From Sedimenticola sp. (lineage in GTDB: Bacteria > Pseudomonadota > Gammaproteobacteria > Chromatiales > Chromatiaceae): a DNA stretch of 51,391 nucleotides. This document shows positions 14,415 to 23,570 of the stretch, one piece after another. The stretch is taken from positions 1 through 51,391 of the forward strand of contig JALWMK010000171.1 of the NCBI GenBank assembly GCA_027083925.1, in the 5' to 3' direction. Made by a program: the position numbers and the translations under genes. Numbering within the stretch: the first letter of the stretch is position 1; every line of letters starts with the position of its first letter. The notes beneath the pieces were generated by a model. The model did not search any database. It saw only the letters and a list, made by a program, of their open reading frames with translations, and was not told the origin of the DNA.

Positions 14415-15066
14415 GGTGAAGATAAAGTATTGGCCAGCCTTTTTCTCTGGCGACAGCAGCCAGTGTTACGTCAGGGTCTACGGGGATGGGGTGAGTGACC
14501 TGCTCCAGCAGGGCCAGATCGTTGTGCGAGTCGCTGTAGAACCAGGAATCACCAAGGTTTAAATCCCTGCTTTTCAGCCAATCATTCAGTCTTTTTACCT
14601 TCCCCTCACGGAAGCAGGGCGTATCAGATACCCTGCCCGTATAGCGATTGTTCCGGATTTCCGGTTCTGTGGCGATCAGGTTCCGAATGCCAAATTGCCG
14701 GGCGATAGGGGCTGTGACAAAGGAATTCGTGGCAGTAATGATCGCCAGATCATCGCCGCGCTTGCGGTGTTTGTCCACCAGTAACAGCGCATCTTCAGAA
14801 ACAATGGGATGGATCTTTTCTTCCATGAACTGCTGATGCAGGTTTTGCAGCTCATTCATGGAGTGCTCGGCAAGAGGTTTCAGGGAGAATTTCAGAAACT
14901 CGAATATGTCCAGCTCTCCGTCCTTGTATTCCTGATAGAAACGTTCGTTTTCCGCGCTGTAGAAAGCCGGATCCACCAGTCCCTTTTCCCCCAGGAACTG
15001 CCCCCAGAGATAGTCTGAATCACCCGCCAGCAGCGTATTGTCCAGATCGAATAGCACCAAAGCCAT
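14395..15066 (-). CDS. HAD-superfamily (SerB-like, subclass IB) phosphatase
   Basis: The 223-residue protein starts at ATG 15066 with MALVLFDLDNTLLAGDSDYL, the DxDxT nucleophile motif. Motif II is in AIITATNSFVTAPIA and motif IV in SWFYSDSHNDLALLEQV. This HAD-IB group hydrolyses small phosphomonoesters. Several relatives are annotated as phosphoserine- or histidinol-phosphatase-like. It is the first gene of the operon with the FecCD permease and ATPase, which is unusual, and is divergent from rppH. Confidence 0.85.
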   Translation of the reverse strand: MALVLFDLDNTLLAGDSDYLWGQFLGEKGLVDPAFYSAENERFYQEYKDGELDIFEFLKFSLKPLAEHSMNELQNLHQQFMEEKIHPIVSEDALLLVDKHRKRGDDLAIITATNSFVTAPIARQFGIRNLIATEPEIRNNRYTGRVSDTPCFREGKVKRLNDWLKSRDLNLGDSWFYSDSHNDLALLEQVTHPIPVDPDVTLAAVAREKGWPILYLHHAPPPA

Positions 15067-15255
15067 AGCGTGTCGTTGGATATTGAAAAACTGGAGTGAA
15101 CTATACCGGAAACCGTTTTCAAAGTTCAGCCGCAGAAAGGTGCGGGCAGGTGTATTGGTTGGCAATTTAGGGCGTTCCCGCCCAATGTGCTTGCGGAGTT
15201 TGGGCAGGTTGTGGAAAAATGCAGGCAATGAAAGATTAAGAATGAGAACAATCCC

Positions 15256-15783
15256 GTGATAGACAGGGATGGATTCAGACCCAATGTGGGCATCATACTG
15301 GTCAACGAAAAGAACCGGCTGTTCTGGGGGCGTCGTATCGGCCAGGATGCATGGCAATTTCCCCAGGGGGGGATTCAGGAAGGCGAATCACCGGAAGAAG
15401 CCATGTACCGCGAACTGGAAGAGGAGGTCGGTCTCAAGCCCCAGCATGTCAAGATACTGGGGAGCACCAGGCGCTGGCTGCGTTATCGTTTACCGAAGAA
15501 GTTTATCCGTCGTCACGCCCAGCCCCTGTGTATCGGACAAAAGCAGCGCTGGTTTCTGTTGCAGGTAACCTGCGATGAAAGTGGTTTTTGCCTGGACAGT
15601 GCCGAGAAGCCTGAGTTTGATGACTGGTGCTGGGTAAAATACTGGCACCCGGTCAAAGAGGTAATCTATTTCAAGCGCAAGGTGTATCAGCGCGCCCTGG
15701 AGGAATTGGCGCCCCTGGTATTTTCCGATATCCGCCCCGCTTCCCGCAGCCGTTCCAACTATCTGCGGCAGCAGCGTCGTTAG
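15256..15783 (+). CDS. rppH: RNA pyrophosphohydrolase RppH
   Basis: The 175-residue Nudix hydrolase removes pyrophosphate from the 5' end of primary transcripts and so starts mRNA decay. It begins [16 protein letters not shown] after a GTG start. The Nudix box is [22 protein letters not shown], and WQFPQGG and YLRQQRR are typical of the family. Its stop overlaps the stop of the convergent FMN oxidoreductase gene by 4 bp. Confidence 0.93.
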   Translation: MIDRDGFRPNVGIILVNEKNRLFWGRRIGQDAWQFPQGGIQEGESPEEAMYRELEEEVGLKPQHVKILGSTRRWLRYRLPKKFIRRHAQPLCIGQKQRWFLLQVTCDESGFCLDSAEKPEFDDWCWVKYWHPVKEVIYFKRKVYQRALEELAPLVFSDIRPASRSRSNYLRQQRR

Positions 15784-17291
15784 CCGGGGCGTTTCACCGG
15801 CGGAAAAATCTCGCTCAGAGGAACCGAAAGCCCGCTTTCCTGCACCACGCGGGCATGATGGCGCTGAAACCCCCGGGGTGAGGAAAGGCCACAGGCGTGA
15901 GCGATCATGCCCACCTCGTAAGTCATGTTGCGTACATAATTTGCCACCCGGTTGGCTTTCAGTTCCGGATCCAGCCCCCGTTGCAGCTTTTTGTCATGAG
16001 TGGCGATGCCGGTGGGGCAGGTGTTATCGTTGCACTGCATCGCCTGAATGCAGCCCAGGGTAAACATGAACCCTCTCGCGGATACGATAAAGTCCGCACC
16101 CGCGCACAATGCCCAGGTAATATCCGACGGGTTCACCAGCTTGCCGGAGGCAATGACCTTGATGTGATCTCGCAACCCGTATTCATTGAGCTTGTCGACC
16201 AGCAGGGGCAGGCTTTCCTTCAGGGGCAGCCCTACGGCGTCGATGAGGGGCATGGGAGAAGCACCGGTTCCGCCTTCTGCGCCATCCAGGGTGATAAAAT
16301 CCGGAGTATAGTTCTTGCCTTTTTCCCTGATCAGGGAGAACAGCTCGTCCAGCCATTGCATGTCCCCGATGACGGCCTTGAAGCCCACGGGCTTGCCGGT
16401 AACCTCACGGATACGGGACAGCGTGTTCAGCAAATCGTCATCATTGCTGATATCGAGGTGACGATTGGGGCTGATGGAAGCACAGCCCTCCTTGATACCG
16501 CGAATTTCTGCGATTTCCCTGGTTACCTTGTCGGCGGGAACAATGCCGCCTTTTCCCGGCTTTGCTCCCTGACTGAGTTTGAGTTCAAACATGCGCACCT
16601 GTTCATGGGCGGCTATGCCGGCCAGCTTGTGCTCATCCAGGGCGCCATTCGCGTCTCTTACCCCGTATTTTGCCGTGCCGATCTGGAATACCAGATCACA
16701 GCCGCCTTGCAAATGCCAGGGAGTAAGCCCTCCTTCTCCGGTATTCATCCAGATACCGGCTTTCTTCGCACCCTGGGCAAGAGCCTGTATGGCGGGTTTG
16801 GAGATTGCGCCATAACTCATGCCGGAGATGTTGAAGAAGGAAGGGGCGATATAGGGTGAGGGGCAGCCCTTGCCGATGGTGACCGGCATCGATGGGGCTG
16901 CGTTTTCCCCCAGGGTGGGGTAGGGGCAGTTAACGAACAGCACGCTGCCCGGTGTACGGCTGTCCCTGGTGGAGCCGAAGGCCACGGTATTGTTCAGATC
17001 CTTGGCGGCGCGATATACCCAGGTGCGCTGGGCGCGATTGAAAGGCAGTTCTTCCCGGTCCATGGCAAAAAAATACTGGCGGAAGAAGCCGCCCAGTTTT
17101 TCGAACAGATAGCGGAAACGTCCAATGACCGGATAATTGCGACGGATGGCGTGGCGTGTCTGGCTGATATCGGCAACGAAGACCGCCACCACCCATAGCG
17201 CCAACAGCCCGAGAAGCAAAATGAACAGACCCGACATGATTTCCAGCGTGGTGATCAGCCACTGGCTGTTCTGGGAGAGGGGAGTCTGCAT
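15780..17291 (-). CDS. FMN-binding glutamate-synthase-like oxidoreductase, membrane-anchored
   Basis: ATG 17291, preceded by AGGAATC, gives 503 residues. One N-terminal membrane helix (about residues 12-38) is followed by a GltB-type FMN barrel: [53 protein letters not shown] and a C-x5-C-x4-C iron-sulfur motif in [20 protein letters not shown]. Stand-alone proteins of this type lack the glutaminase domain. Their substrate is generally not established, and some may be ferredoxin-linked. It is divergent from nifJ with a 116-bp gap. Confidence 0.85.
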   Translation of the reverse strand: MQTPLSQNSQWLITTLEIMSGLFILLLGLLALWVVAVFVADISQTRHAIRRNYPVIGRFRYLFEKLGGFFRQYFFAMDREELPFNRAQRTWVYRAAKDLNNTVAFGSTRDSRTPGSVLFVNCPYPTLGENAAPSMPVTIGKGCPSPYIAPSFFNISGMSYGAISKPAIQALAQGAKKAGIWMNTGEGGLTPWHLQGGCDLVFQIGTAKYGVRDANGALDEHKLAGIAAHEQVRMFELKLSQGAKPGKGGIVPADKVTREIAEIRGIKEGCASISPNRHLDISNDDDLLNTLSRIREVTGKPVGFKAVIGDMQWLDELFSLIREKGKNYTPDFITLDGAEGGTGASPMPLIDAVGLPLKESLPLLVDKLNEYGLRDHIKVIASGKLVNPSDITWALCAGADFIVSARGFMFTLGCIQAMQCNDNTCPTGIATHDKKLQRGLDPELKANRVANYVRNMTYEVGMIAHACGLSSPRGFQRHHARVVQESGLSVPLSEIFPPVKRPG

Positions 17292-17407
17292 CTTGATTCC
17301 TGTCAAAGTAAGGGATGTTTCGTCCCAATAAGGCCGGAAAACAGCTTGGTCTGCAACAGCTTGTGGTACAAAATGACGGCCTGTGCATAGATATCGGGAT
17401 TGAATTG

Positions 17408-20400
17408 ATGATAACAAAAAAGACTACCCTTGATGGCAATCAGGCAGTGGCGCATATTGCGCACAAGACCAACGAAGTCATTGCCATCTATCCCATCACA
17501 CCGGCTTCCCCGATGGGGGAGTTCTCTGATGAATGGTCTGCGCAGGGAAAGAAAAACATCTGGGGGGGGGTTCCGGAAATTATCGAGATGCAAAGTGAAG
17601 GTGGTGCTTCCGGCACAGTGCATGGCGCAGTGCAGGCAGGGGCATTGACTACTACCTTTACTGCCTCCCAGGGATTGTTGCTGATGATCCCCAATATGTA
17701 CAAGATAGCGGGAGAGCTGTCCCCGGTGGTTATTCATGTGGCAGCGCGCTCCCTGGCGGCGCAGGCGCTTTCCATTTTTGGCGATCACAGCGATGTTATG
17801 GCGGCCCGCTCCACCGGTTTCGCCATGCTTGCTTCCGGATCGGTGCAGGAAGCCATGGATATGGCGCTGATTTCCCAGGCGGCAACCCTGCGCGGGCATT
17901 TGCCTTTCGTGCATTTCTTTGACGGCTTCCGCACCTCCCATGAGTTGATGAAGGTGGATCTGCTGGATGATGAAATCATTCGTGACATGATCAATAGTGA
18001 CTATCTCATCGAACACCGGCGCAGTGCGCTGACGCCTGACAAGCCGGTGCTGCGCGGTACCTCCCAGAATCCGGATGTGTATTTCCAGGGCAGGGAAACA
18101 GTCAATCCCTGGTACGAAAAGCTGCCACAGGTAGTGCAGGATTGCATGGATCGATTCGCCCGGCTTACGGGGCGGCAATATCATTTGTTCGATTATTTTG
18201 GCGCAGCCGATGCCGAACGGGTGATCATCATTATGGGTTCTGGCGCAGAGGCGGTGGAAGAAACGGTAGAGGACTTGTTGCTGGCGGGTGAAAAACTGGG
18301 CCTGCTGCGGGTGCGCCTGTACCGGCCTTTCTCCGTGCAGCATTTGCTTGAGGCATTGCCGGAAACCGTCAATGCCATCGCGGTACTGGATCGCTGCAAG
18401 GAGCCGGGAGCTGGCGGGGAGCCGCTGTACAAGGATGTGGTAACGGCCTTTGCCGAGCATGTGGCGGCTGGCGGTGAAAAGTTTGGCAGCCTGCCGCGCA
18501 TTCTGGGGGGGCGGTATGGCTTGTCCTCAAAGGAGTTCACGCCGGGCATGATCCGGGCGGTGTTTGACAACCTGACGGCGGAGCAAGGCAAGAACGGTTT
18601 CACCATCGGCATTCATGATGATGTTTCCCACACCAGCCTGGAATGGGACAGGAATGTGCGCAATGCCGATATGCAGGGCGTTATCCAGTGCCTGTTCTAT
18701 GGCCTGGGTTCGGATGGCACCGTCAGCGCGAACAAGAATACGCTGAAAATTATCGGTGAAGAAACCGATCAGTTTGTGCAGGGCTATTTTGTCTATGACT
18801 CGAAGAAGGCGGGAGCGGTGACGGTTTCCCACTTGCGCTTTAGCGCACGCCCCATTCGTGCCAGCTACCTCATTGAAGATGGTGGGGCCAGCTTCATCGG
18901 TTGTCATCAACCTCAATTCGTCGAGCGTTTCAACCTGTTGGAAAAAGCCGCACCCGGAGCGGTATTCCTGCTCAACACAAATGATTCCCCGGAACAGGTC
19001 TGGCAGGCGCTGCCCAAAACCATGCAGCAGGAAATGCTGGACAGGGGTATCAGGCTCTGGGTTATCGACGCCTACGCTGTTGCCAAAGCCTCAGGCATGG
19101 GGCGGCGCATCAACACCATCATGCAGACCTGCTTCTTTGCCATTTCCGGCGTATTGCCGCGGGAGGAGGCTATCGAAAAGATCAAGCACGCGGTGGAACA
19201 AACCTACGGGCGCAAGGGGCGCAAGATCGTGCAGCGCAACTTCGACGCCATCGACGCCTCACTGGAAGCATTGCATGAGGTGATGCTGCCGGAGGAGGCG
19301 GACAGCGCCATTGATTTCCAGCCGCCGGTTCCTCCGCAGGCTCCACCGTTTGTGCGTGAGATTACCGCCACCCTGATTGCCGGCAAGGGGGATGAATTGC
19401 CAGTGAGCGCCATTCCCGCCGATGGTTCCTGGCCCTTGGGAACCGCTGCCTGGGAAAAGCGTGATATTGCCCTGGAGCTGCCCAAATGGGATGCAGGACT
19501 GTGCATCGAGTGTGGCAAATGCCCTTTTGTCTGCCCCCACTCGGCGATTCGTTCCAAGGTATTTACCGAAGAAGCGCTAATAGATGCGCCGGATGGCTTC
19601 CTTTCCCGGCCCATGAAAGGCAAGGAGTTTCAGGGATTGCGTATCGCCTACCAGGTGGCGCCGGACGACTGCACCGGTTGTGGCATCTGTGCCGATGTCT
19701 GTCCAGCCAGAGACAAGAGCAATGCCGGTCATAAATCTCTGGATATGGTGCCCAAGGAAGAAATCATCGAGCAGGACCGGCACAACTGGGCTTTCTTCGA
19801 GCAGTTGCCGGAGTACGACAGGAAGCAGATCGCCTGGCCAAAGATGAAATCCGCCATGCTGTCCCAGCCCCTGTTCGAGTTTTCCGGTGCATGTCTGGGC
19901 TGCGGGGAAACGCCGTATATTCGCCTGGCTACCCAAATGTTTGGTGACCGTATGCTGGTTGCCAATGCTACTGGCTGCTCTTCGATCTATGGTGGCAACC
20001 TGCCGACCACGCCCTATACCACCAATCCCGAGGGCCGGGGGCCTGCCTGGTCCAATTCCCTGTTTGAAGACAATGCGGAGTTTGGTCTGGGCTTTCGCCT
20101 GGCCGTGGATCAGCACCATCATCAGGCGGAAGTGTTGCTGGCAGAACTCGGCGATAGGCTGGATACCGCACTGGTGCAGGAAATACTGACAGCCGACCAG
20201 TCAGACGAACCCGGCATCCACCAGCAGCGCCAGCGGATAGTGAAGCTCAAGCAGCAGTTGGCGAATATCGACAGGGACGAGGCGAGGCGCCTGCTGTCCA
20301 TTGCCGATTATCTGGTGAAAAAGAGCGTCTGGATTATCGGTGGCGACGGATGGGCCTATGATATTGGTTTTGGCGGCCTGGATCATGCCTTGGCTTCAGG

Positions 20401-20992
20401 CAAGGACGTCAACCTGCTGGTGCTCGACACCGAGGTATATTCCAACACCGGCGGGCAAACCTCCAAGGCAACGCCCAGGGGCGCAATTGCCAAGTTTTCC
20501 GCCAGTGGCAAGGCCGCGCCGAAAAAGGACCTGGGCAGAATCGCCATGGCCTACGAGAATGTCTATGTAGCGTCCATTGCTTCGGGTTCCAAGGATGTGC
20601 ATACCCTGAAGGCGTTGATGGAAGCAGAATCCTATCCGGGGCCGTCCCTGCTCCTCGCTTACTCGCCCTGCATTGCTCATGGGGTGGATCTGAGCAACAA
20701 CCTGCGGCAGCAGAAACTTGCCGTCAACAGTGGCCACTGGCCTTTGTATCGGTATGACCCGAGAAGAAGGGAGAAGGGTCTGAACCCGCTGCAGCTGGAC
20801 TATAAAAAGCCGGGAATCCCCCTCAAGGAATACTATGAAACAGAAGCCCGCTTCGCCATGCTGTGGCGCAGCCATCCCCAGGAAGCCGACGCGTTTCTCG
20901 CGCTGCAGCAGGAAGCAGTGCTGGAGCGTTACCATTACCTGAAACAACTCGCGGCATTGCCCATGGAATCGTCGGAGGAGAAAGCATCATGA
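17408..20992 (+). CDS. nifJ: Pyruvate:ferredoxin (flavodoxin) oxidoreductase
   Basis: The 1194-residue single-chain enzyme interconverts pyruvate + CoA and acetyl-CoA + CO2 with reduced ferredoxin. From the start at ATG 17408 (MITKKTTLDGNQAVAHIA) the domains run in order: pyrimidine-binding (EVIAIYPITPASPMGE), transketolase-C-like, gamma domain (GLGSDGTVSANKNTLKII), and a two-cluster ferredoxin domain (CIECGKCPFVCP near residue 698, CTGCGICADVCP near 754). The C-terminal TPP domain follows, with CLGCGETPY near 829 and the pyrophosphate-binding GGDGWAYDIGF and NTGGQTSKATPRGA. All eight ferredoxin-domain cysteines are present. The stop overlaps the next gene's start by 4 bp. Confidence 0.95.
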   Translation: MITKKTTLDGNQAVAHIAHKTNEVIAIYPITPASPMGEFSDEWSAQGKKNIWGGVPEIIEMQSEGGASGTVHGAVQAGALTTTFTASQGLLLMIPNMYKIAGELSPVVIHVAARSLAAQALSIFGDHSDVMAARSTGFAMLASGSVQEAMDMALISQAATLRGHLPFVHFFDGFRTSHELMKVDLLDDEIIRDMINSDYLIEHRRSALTPDKPVLRGTSQNPDVYFQGRETVNPWYEKLPQVVQDCMDRFARLTGRQYHLFDYFGAADAERVIIIMGSGAEAVEETVEDLLLAGEKLGLLRVRLYRPFSVQHLLEALPETVNAIAVLDRCKEPGAGGEPLYKDVVTAFAEHVAAGGEKFGSLPRILGGRYGLSSKEFTPGMIRAVFDNLTAEQGKNGFTIGIHDDVSHTSLEWDRNVRNADMQGVIQCLFYGLGSDGTVSANKNTLKIIGEETDQFVQGYFVYDSKKAGAVTVSHLRFSARPIRASYLIEDGGASFIGCHQPQFVERFNLLEKAAPGAVFLLNTNDSPEQVWQALPKTMQQEMLDRGIRLWVIDAYAVAKASGMGRRINTIMQTCFFAISGVLPREEAIEKIKHAVEQTYGRKGRKIVQRNFDAIDASLEALHEVMLPEEADSAIDFQPPVPPQAPPFVREITATLIAGKGDELPVSAIPADGSWPLGTAAWEKRDIALELPKWDAGLCIECGKCPFVCPHSAIRSKVFTEEALIDAPDGFLSRPMKGKEFQGLRIAYQVAPDDCTGCGICADVCPARDKSNAGHKSLDMVPKEEIIEQDRHNWAFFEQLPEYDRKQIAWPKMKSAMLSQPLFEFSGACLGCGETPYIRLATQMFGDRMLVANATGCSSIYGGNLPTTPYTTNPEGRGPAWSNSLFEDNAEFGLGFRLAVDQHHHQAEVLLAELGDRLDTALVQEILTADQSDEPGIHQQRQRIVKLKQQLANIDRDEARRLLSIADYLVKKSVWIIGGDGWAYDIGFGGLDHALASGKDVNLLVLDTEVYSNTGGQTSKATPRGAIAKFSASGKAAPKKDLGRIAMAYENVYVASIASGSKDVHTLKALMEAESYPGPSLLLAYSPCIAHGVDLSNNLRQQKLAVNSGHWPLYRYDPRRREKGLNPLQLDYKKPGIPLKEYYETEARFAMLWRSHPQEADAFLALQQEAVLERYHYLKQLAALPMESSEEKAS

Positions 20993-21969
20993 ATCTGGAA
21001 ACCACCTATCTGGGGCTGAAGCTGAACAACCCTTTGGTGCCCTCGGCATCGCCTTTGAGCCGCGATCTGGATACCGCCAAACGCCTGGAAGATGCTGGTG
21101 CGGCGGCGCTGGTCATGTACTCCCTGTTTGAAGAGGACGTGCAGGCGGAAGAAGAACAGCTTGCCAGGCTGATGGAATTTCAGGATCTGGGCCATGGTGA
21201 AGCAGACACCTACCTGCCGCTGTCCCCGGACTACAAGACCGGCCTGGATGAATACCTGGAGCAATTGCAGGTGCTCAAATCCAGCCTTGGGATTCCTGTC
21301 ATTGCCAGTCTCAACGGCGCCACGGAAAGCGGCTGGGTGGAACACGGGAAAGAACTGGAACAGGCGGGTGCAGATGCCCTGGAGCTGAACATATATTTTC
21401 TTCCCGCCGCCGAAGACTCGGCAGAAGTAGTTGAAAATCGTTACCTAAGCATACTTGGGCAACTGAAAAGTCAGGTGCAAATCCCCGTAACCGTCAAGCT
21501 CTCCCCGTACTTTACCTCTCTGGGCTATTTTGTGCGCCAGCTGGAAACGGCGGGGGCAGATGGTGTAGTGCTGTTCAACCGTTTCTACCAGCCTGAAATG
21601 AACCTGAATACACTGGATGTACAGCCAGAGCTGCATCTCTCCCATCCGCATGAAGCGCTGTTGCGCATGCACTGGATAGCGCGCCTGTACGACAAGGTGG
21701 ATCTGTCCCTGGCTGCTACAGGTGGCGTGCATGGCTCGCAACAGGCGTTGAAAATGCTGCTGGCCGGAGCCAGTGTCGTGCATCTGTGTGCGGTGCTGCT
21801 GCAACACGGCCCGGAAACGCTTGGGAGAATCCTGCAGGAAATGAAACAGTGGATGGAAGACAAGGAATATGAATCGGTATATCAAATGATGGGCAGTGCC
21901 TGCCAGGTGAACGCCATTCATCCCGAGGCCTGGGACAGAATGAACTACATCAAGACATTGCACAGCTAA
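20989..21969 (+). CDS. Dihydroorotate-dehydrogenase-like FMN protein coupled to nifJ
   Basis: The 326-residue TIM-barrel protein begins MNLETTYLGLKLNNPLVPSA. Family elements are ASPLSRDLDTAKRLEDAGA, IPVIASLNGATESGW, ADALELNIYFLP, PVTVKLSPYFTSLG, ADGVVLFNRF and the C-terminal phosphate loop LAATGGVHGSQQALKMLLAGAS. It resembles class 1 PyrD but belongs to a subgroup commonly adjacent to nifJ, so its role is probably linked to pyruvate or ferredoxin metabolism, not pyrimidine synthesis. ATGA overlap with nifJ (ATG 20989, TGA 20990-20992) shows tight coupling. Confidence 0.85.
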   Translation: MNLETTYLGLKLNNPLVPSASPLSRDLDTAKRLEDAGAAALVMYSLFEEDVQAEEEQLARLMEFQDLGHGEADTYLPLSPDYKTGLDEYLEQLQVLKSSLGIPVIASLNGATESGWVEHGKELEQAGADALELNIYFLPAAEDSAEVVENRYLSILGQLKSQVQIPVTVKLSPYFTSLGYFVRQLETAGADGVVLFNRFYQPEMNLNTLDVQPELHLSHPHEALLRMHWIARLYDKVDLSLAATGGVHGSQQALKMLLAGASVVHLCAVLLQHGPETLGRILQEMKQWMEDKEYESVYQMMGSACQVNAIHPEAWDRMNYIKTLHS

Positions 21970-22048
21970 AGGGCGCCTCTATTAATTCATGATTGGCATC
22001 TACGCACATGAGGCCGCCCGCAGGGAGCCAGCCAGGCGTCCCGGTATT

Positions 22049-22124
22049 GCGTTGTGCGCCTTGGCAAGGGCTGGGCCATTCCCTGCGGAGCACGCCTTGC
22101 CCCGGAACGCCTGGCTGACGCTGA
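22049..22124. repeat. Interspersed ~75-bp repeat, copy A
   Basis: The copy runs from GCGTTGTGCGCCTTGGCAAG to ACGCTGA and contains CAAGGGC, GCCATT and CGCCTTG blocks in the same order as copies at 30700-30762 and 51305-51379. It is the most diverged of the three. Confidence 0.5.
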
Positions 22125-22287
22125 ATGGGGCTTTGTTACTGTTCGTCTTAGTAACCTTAACAGGGGGTTGAAAAAAGCCTTCCATGGTTTTTTTTAACCC
22201 GGAAAAACAAAAGTGTGCTTTTGTATTTCATTCATTTTCAATGGCTTATGGCCATTCAAAATGGCCGCATGTCCTTGTGCCGCATAC

Positions 22288-22320
22288 AGGTTGTTGAACA
22301 ATGATGTTTTTCAACAGCCT
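22288..22320. repeat. Hairpin repeat, inverted relative of 24368-24400
   Basis: AGGTTGTTGAA (22288-22298) pairs with TTCAACAGCCT (22310-22320). The reverse complement of this element matches the terminator-like hairpin after the PHP phosphatase gene (TGTTGAAAAACATC core), so the wecA-like and phosphatase genes are bracketed by opposing copies. Confidence 0.55.
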
Positions 22321-22343
22321 GTTATATATCATGTCTTGACCTG

Positions 22344-22377
22344 CCTGTCTCAACAGCGTGGACTACGTTGAGACGGG
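22344..22377 (+). promoter_or_regulatory. Leader stem-loop upstream of the polysaccharide locus
   Basis: CCTGTCTCAAC (22344-22354) and GTTGAGACGGG (22367-22377) pair with one G-T wobble around a 12-nt loop, about 93 bp before the first possible start of the wecA-like gene. It is followed by ACGCAGTAGCAGG, which distantly resembles the ops element recognised by RfaH. A role in transcription attenuation or antitermination is speculative. Confidence 0.3.
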
Positions 22378-22502
22378 CGCTCCCAACGCAGTAGCAGGAG
22401 GGCTGATTCTCTTGCGCTATTGCGTCAGGGCTTCGGACTTGGTCTGGCTGAAGATCTGACAGGATACCTATTATCGAAATCATTGTTTTATTCACTGCTG
22501 CT

Positions 22503-23570
22503 GTGGCATTGACTGCGGGGCTTATCTGGTTGTTCAAGCCGGTAGCTTGCCGTATTGGCCTTGTGGATCAGCCCGGTGGCCGCAAGAATCACAGGCAGGC
22601 GACCCCCTTGATTGGTGGTGTGGCGATCTTTTGCGCTTTTCTGCTGCTGTTGCTGACCCTGGATATCTCTCTGGGGCAATGGCGTTCCTTTTTTCTGGCT
22701 GCTGCAGTGGTATTCATTATCGGTGTACTCGATGATTTTCAGGAAACACCTCCCTGGTCACGTTTTGCCGCCCAGATTGGTGCGTCTCTGGTAATTGTCT
22801 TGTGGGGTAATGTCGAGCTGCAGAGTCTGGGGGGATTGTTCAGTAATCGGGAGGTATTGCTGGGTGTACTGGCGGTGCCGTTCAGTGTTTTTTGTAGCGT
22901 AGGGGTTATCAATGCCACCAACATGCTTGATGGCCTGGATGGACTTGCCGGTGGCCTGTTGCTGATTTTTTTTAGCGCCTTGGCGGCACTTGCCTGGCGA
23001 GGCGGGCTGGTGGCGGATACTCAAATTTTGCTTCTGTTCTGTGGTGCTCTGGTAGGGTTTTTGTTGTTCAACTTTCGCTTTGCCGAAGGCCGCTCGGCAA
23101 CTGTATTTCTGGGAGATGCCGGTGCTTTGTTTCTGGGTCTGGCAGTTGCCTGGTTCCTGATGCGCTTTACCCAGGAGCCCATCGGCCTGCTTCGCCCGAT
23201 CACTGCGATCTGGTTGTTTGCACTGCCTATTATGGATGCTGTCGCCATTATGAGCAGGAGGGTGATGCTGGGTCGTTCTCCTTTCTCTCCGGATCGGGAG
23301 CATTTCCATCATATTCTGCTGGCTGCCGGGTTTAGCGCCAGAACCACGGTGTTTATCATGTTGGGACTCAGCGTGTTGATGGCTGCAGTCGGGCTGGCTG
23401 GAGAATGGAGTGGAGTGCCTGAGTTTTTGATGTTCTATGGTTTTCTGCTGCTTTTTGCGGCTTATTTCTGGAGTATGCACCATGCCTGGAAGGTTATGAA
23501 GGCATTGCGCCGGGCGCATGACCACAGATTTCAGCAAACAAAAAAGCACAGGGACAATGCCAATGTATGA
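22503..23570 (+). CDS. WecA-type undecaprenyl-phosphate sugar-1-phosphate transferase
   Basis: This polytopic initiating enzyme moves a HexNAc-1-phosphate (typically GlcNAc-1-P) from UDP-sugar to undecaprenyl phosphate. Family motifs are LVDQPGGRKNHRQATPLIGG, VLDDFQETPP, INATNMLDGLDGLAGG, FLGDAGALFLG and the C-terminal SPFSPDREHFHHILL, whose HxHH motif is typical. The first canonical start is GTG 22503, but it truncates membrane segment 1 and has no ribosome binding site. The frame is open back to 22452, and ATT at 22470, with AGGA 6 bp upstream, would restore the segment. It is the first gene of the polysaccharide locus. Confidence 0.88.
   Translation: MALTAGLIWLFKPVACRIGLVDQPGGRKNHRQATPLIGGVAIFCAFLLLLLTLDISLGQWRSFFLAAAVVFIIGVLDDFQETPPWSRFAAQIGASLVIVLWGNVELQSLGGLFSNREVLLGVLAVPFSVFCSVGVINATNMLDGLDGLAGGLLLIFFSALAALAWRGGLVADTQILLLFCGALVGFLLFNFRFAEGRSATVFLGDAGALFLGLAVAWFLMRFTQEPIGLLRPITAIWLFALPIMDAVAIMSRRVMLGRSPFSPDREHFHHILLAAGFSARTTVFIMLGLSVLMAAVGLAGEWSGVPEFLMFYGFLLLFAAYFWSMHHAWKVMKALRRAHDHRFQQTKKHRDNANV

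Larger units (their letters stand above)
21970..22469. other. 500-bp intergenic region with several stem-loops, no gene
   Basis: This gap separates the nifJ operon from the polysaccharide locus. It contains a copy of the ~75-bp interspersed repeat (22049-22124), itself inside a longer imperfect palindrome (AGCCAGGCG near 22028, CGCCTGGCT near 22108). It also holds a hairpin at 22288-22320 and another at 22344-22377. Short open frames here show no similarity. The promoter for the polysaccharide locus probably lies in the last 150 bp, but I cannot place it with confidence. Confidence 0.6.

Noticed and set aside
15067-15255. Cobalamin riboswitch ahead of the HAD-FecCD-ABC operon
   Set aside because: No B12-box-like sequence is visible in the divergent spacer, and there is too little space for the full aptamer on the minus-strand leader.
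21989-22171. 60-codon frame after the DHOD-like gene
   Set aside because: It coincides with the interspersed repeat and a palindrome and has no ribosome binding site or similarity.
22380-22410. RfaH ops/JUMPstart element upstream of the polysaccharide locus
   Set aside because: ACGCAGTAGCAGG only partly matches the GGCGGTAGC core; not enough to call.
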